64,000 nucleotides of DNA from Amoebidium appalachense (taxonomy: Eukaryota; Ichthyosporea), in NCBI GenBank assembly GCA_963693365.1, contig CAVNZM010000015.1, forward strand, positions 2,170,001-2,234,000, in the 5' to 3' direction. The position numbers and the translations under genes were made by a program. Shown here in pieces: positions 63,866 through 64,000 of the stretch. The notes beneath the pieces are model-generated. The model searched no databases. It saw only the letters and a list, made by a program, of their open reading frames with translations, and was not told the DNA's origin. Positions within the stretch are counted from its first letter, which is position 1. Every line of letters starts with the position of its first letter.

Positions 63866-64000
63866 TCATACATAAGAGCATAAATTTATCAATATTTACT
63901 TCATATATTCATATATATTCACGTATATTCATATCTATTTTGTGTGTGTATATACTCATGTTTATTCATTTATGCTTAATGCGTGCGGGTGACCCCTGAG
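63866..64000. other. 3' flank with degenerate TATATTCA repeat
   Basis: ATATTCATATATATTCACG-type words repeat several times between about 63895 and 63970. No gene seen. Confidence 0.5.

Overview
This is a nuclear genomic window from a eukaryote. Every gene I could build is split by GT-AG introns, the starts have Kozak-like contexts (one is GCCACCATGG), and the products are eukaryotic: V-ATPase subunit d, the SUMO E2 UBC9, a membrane prolyl 4-hydroxylase and a PX-domain protein. A REX1-B-type protein and a permuted Penelope-like element would suit a protist or alga, but I cannot name the organism. Simple sequence dominates: homopolymer G/C tracts up to 73 bases, long (GT/CA)n arrays, GA and TA arrays. 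Most long open frames in the window (poly-Val/Cys, poly-Thr/His, poly-Pro, poly-Gly) are translations of these repeats, not genes.

Layout. 290-3752 (+): 3' part of a V-ATPase subunit d gene, with one extra C just before its stop. 3753-9539: repeat-filled intergenic DNA. 9540-9881 (+): a small uncertain ORF. 10911-14016 (-): a TM/coiled-coil protein, head-to-head with 14623-21066 (+), an alpha/beta hydrolase in eight exons with a complete catalytic triad. 22643-28932 (+): a transmembrane prolyl 4-hydroxylase-like 2OG-Fe(II) dioxygenase in five exons. 31257 to about 39521 (+): a PX-domain protein in at least 13 exons. 42378-53026 (-): UBC9 in seven exons, including a 20-nt microexon; one intron carries a GIY-YIG/reverse transcriptase element and another an 825-bp MITE. 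53808-57223 (+): a REX1-B-domain protein, head-to-head with UBC9. 58741-61906 (-): a secreted or organellar histidine phosphatase, head-to-head with 62798-63865 (+), an unrecognised Pro-rich protein.

The genes are unrelated housekeeping functions and do not form a pathway. Three pairs are divergent and share 0.6-0.9 kb upstream regions; CCAATCA/TGATTGG motifs recur in two of them and upstream of other genes. The most striking feature is intron architecture. Relative to transcription, many introns are G/GT-rich in the 5' half and C/CA-rich in the 3' half, so the transcript could fold into long hairpins that bring the splice sites together. Several acceptors follow (CA)n instead of a pyrimidine tract. 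The second is the Penelope-like element with its endonuclease N-terminal to the RT, nested in sense orientation inside UBC9.

Exons were assigned by eye from reading frame, splice dinucleotides, phase and remembered family sequence. No alignment or transcript evidence was available.
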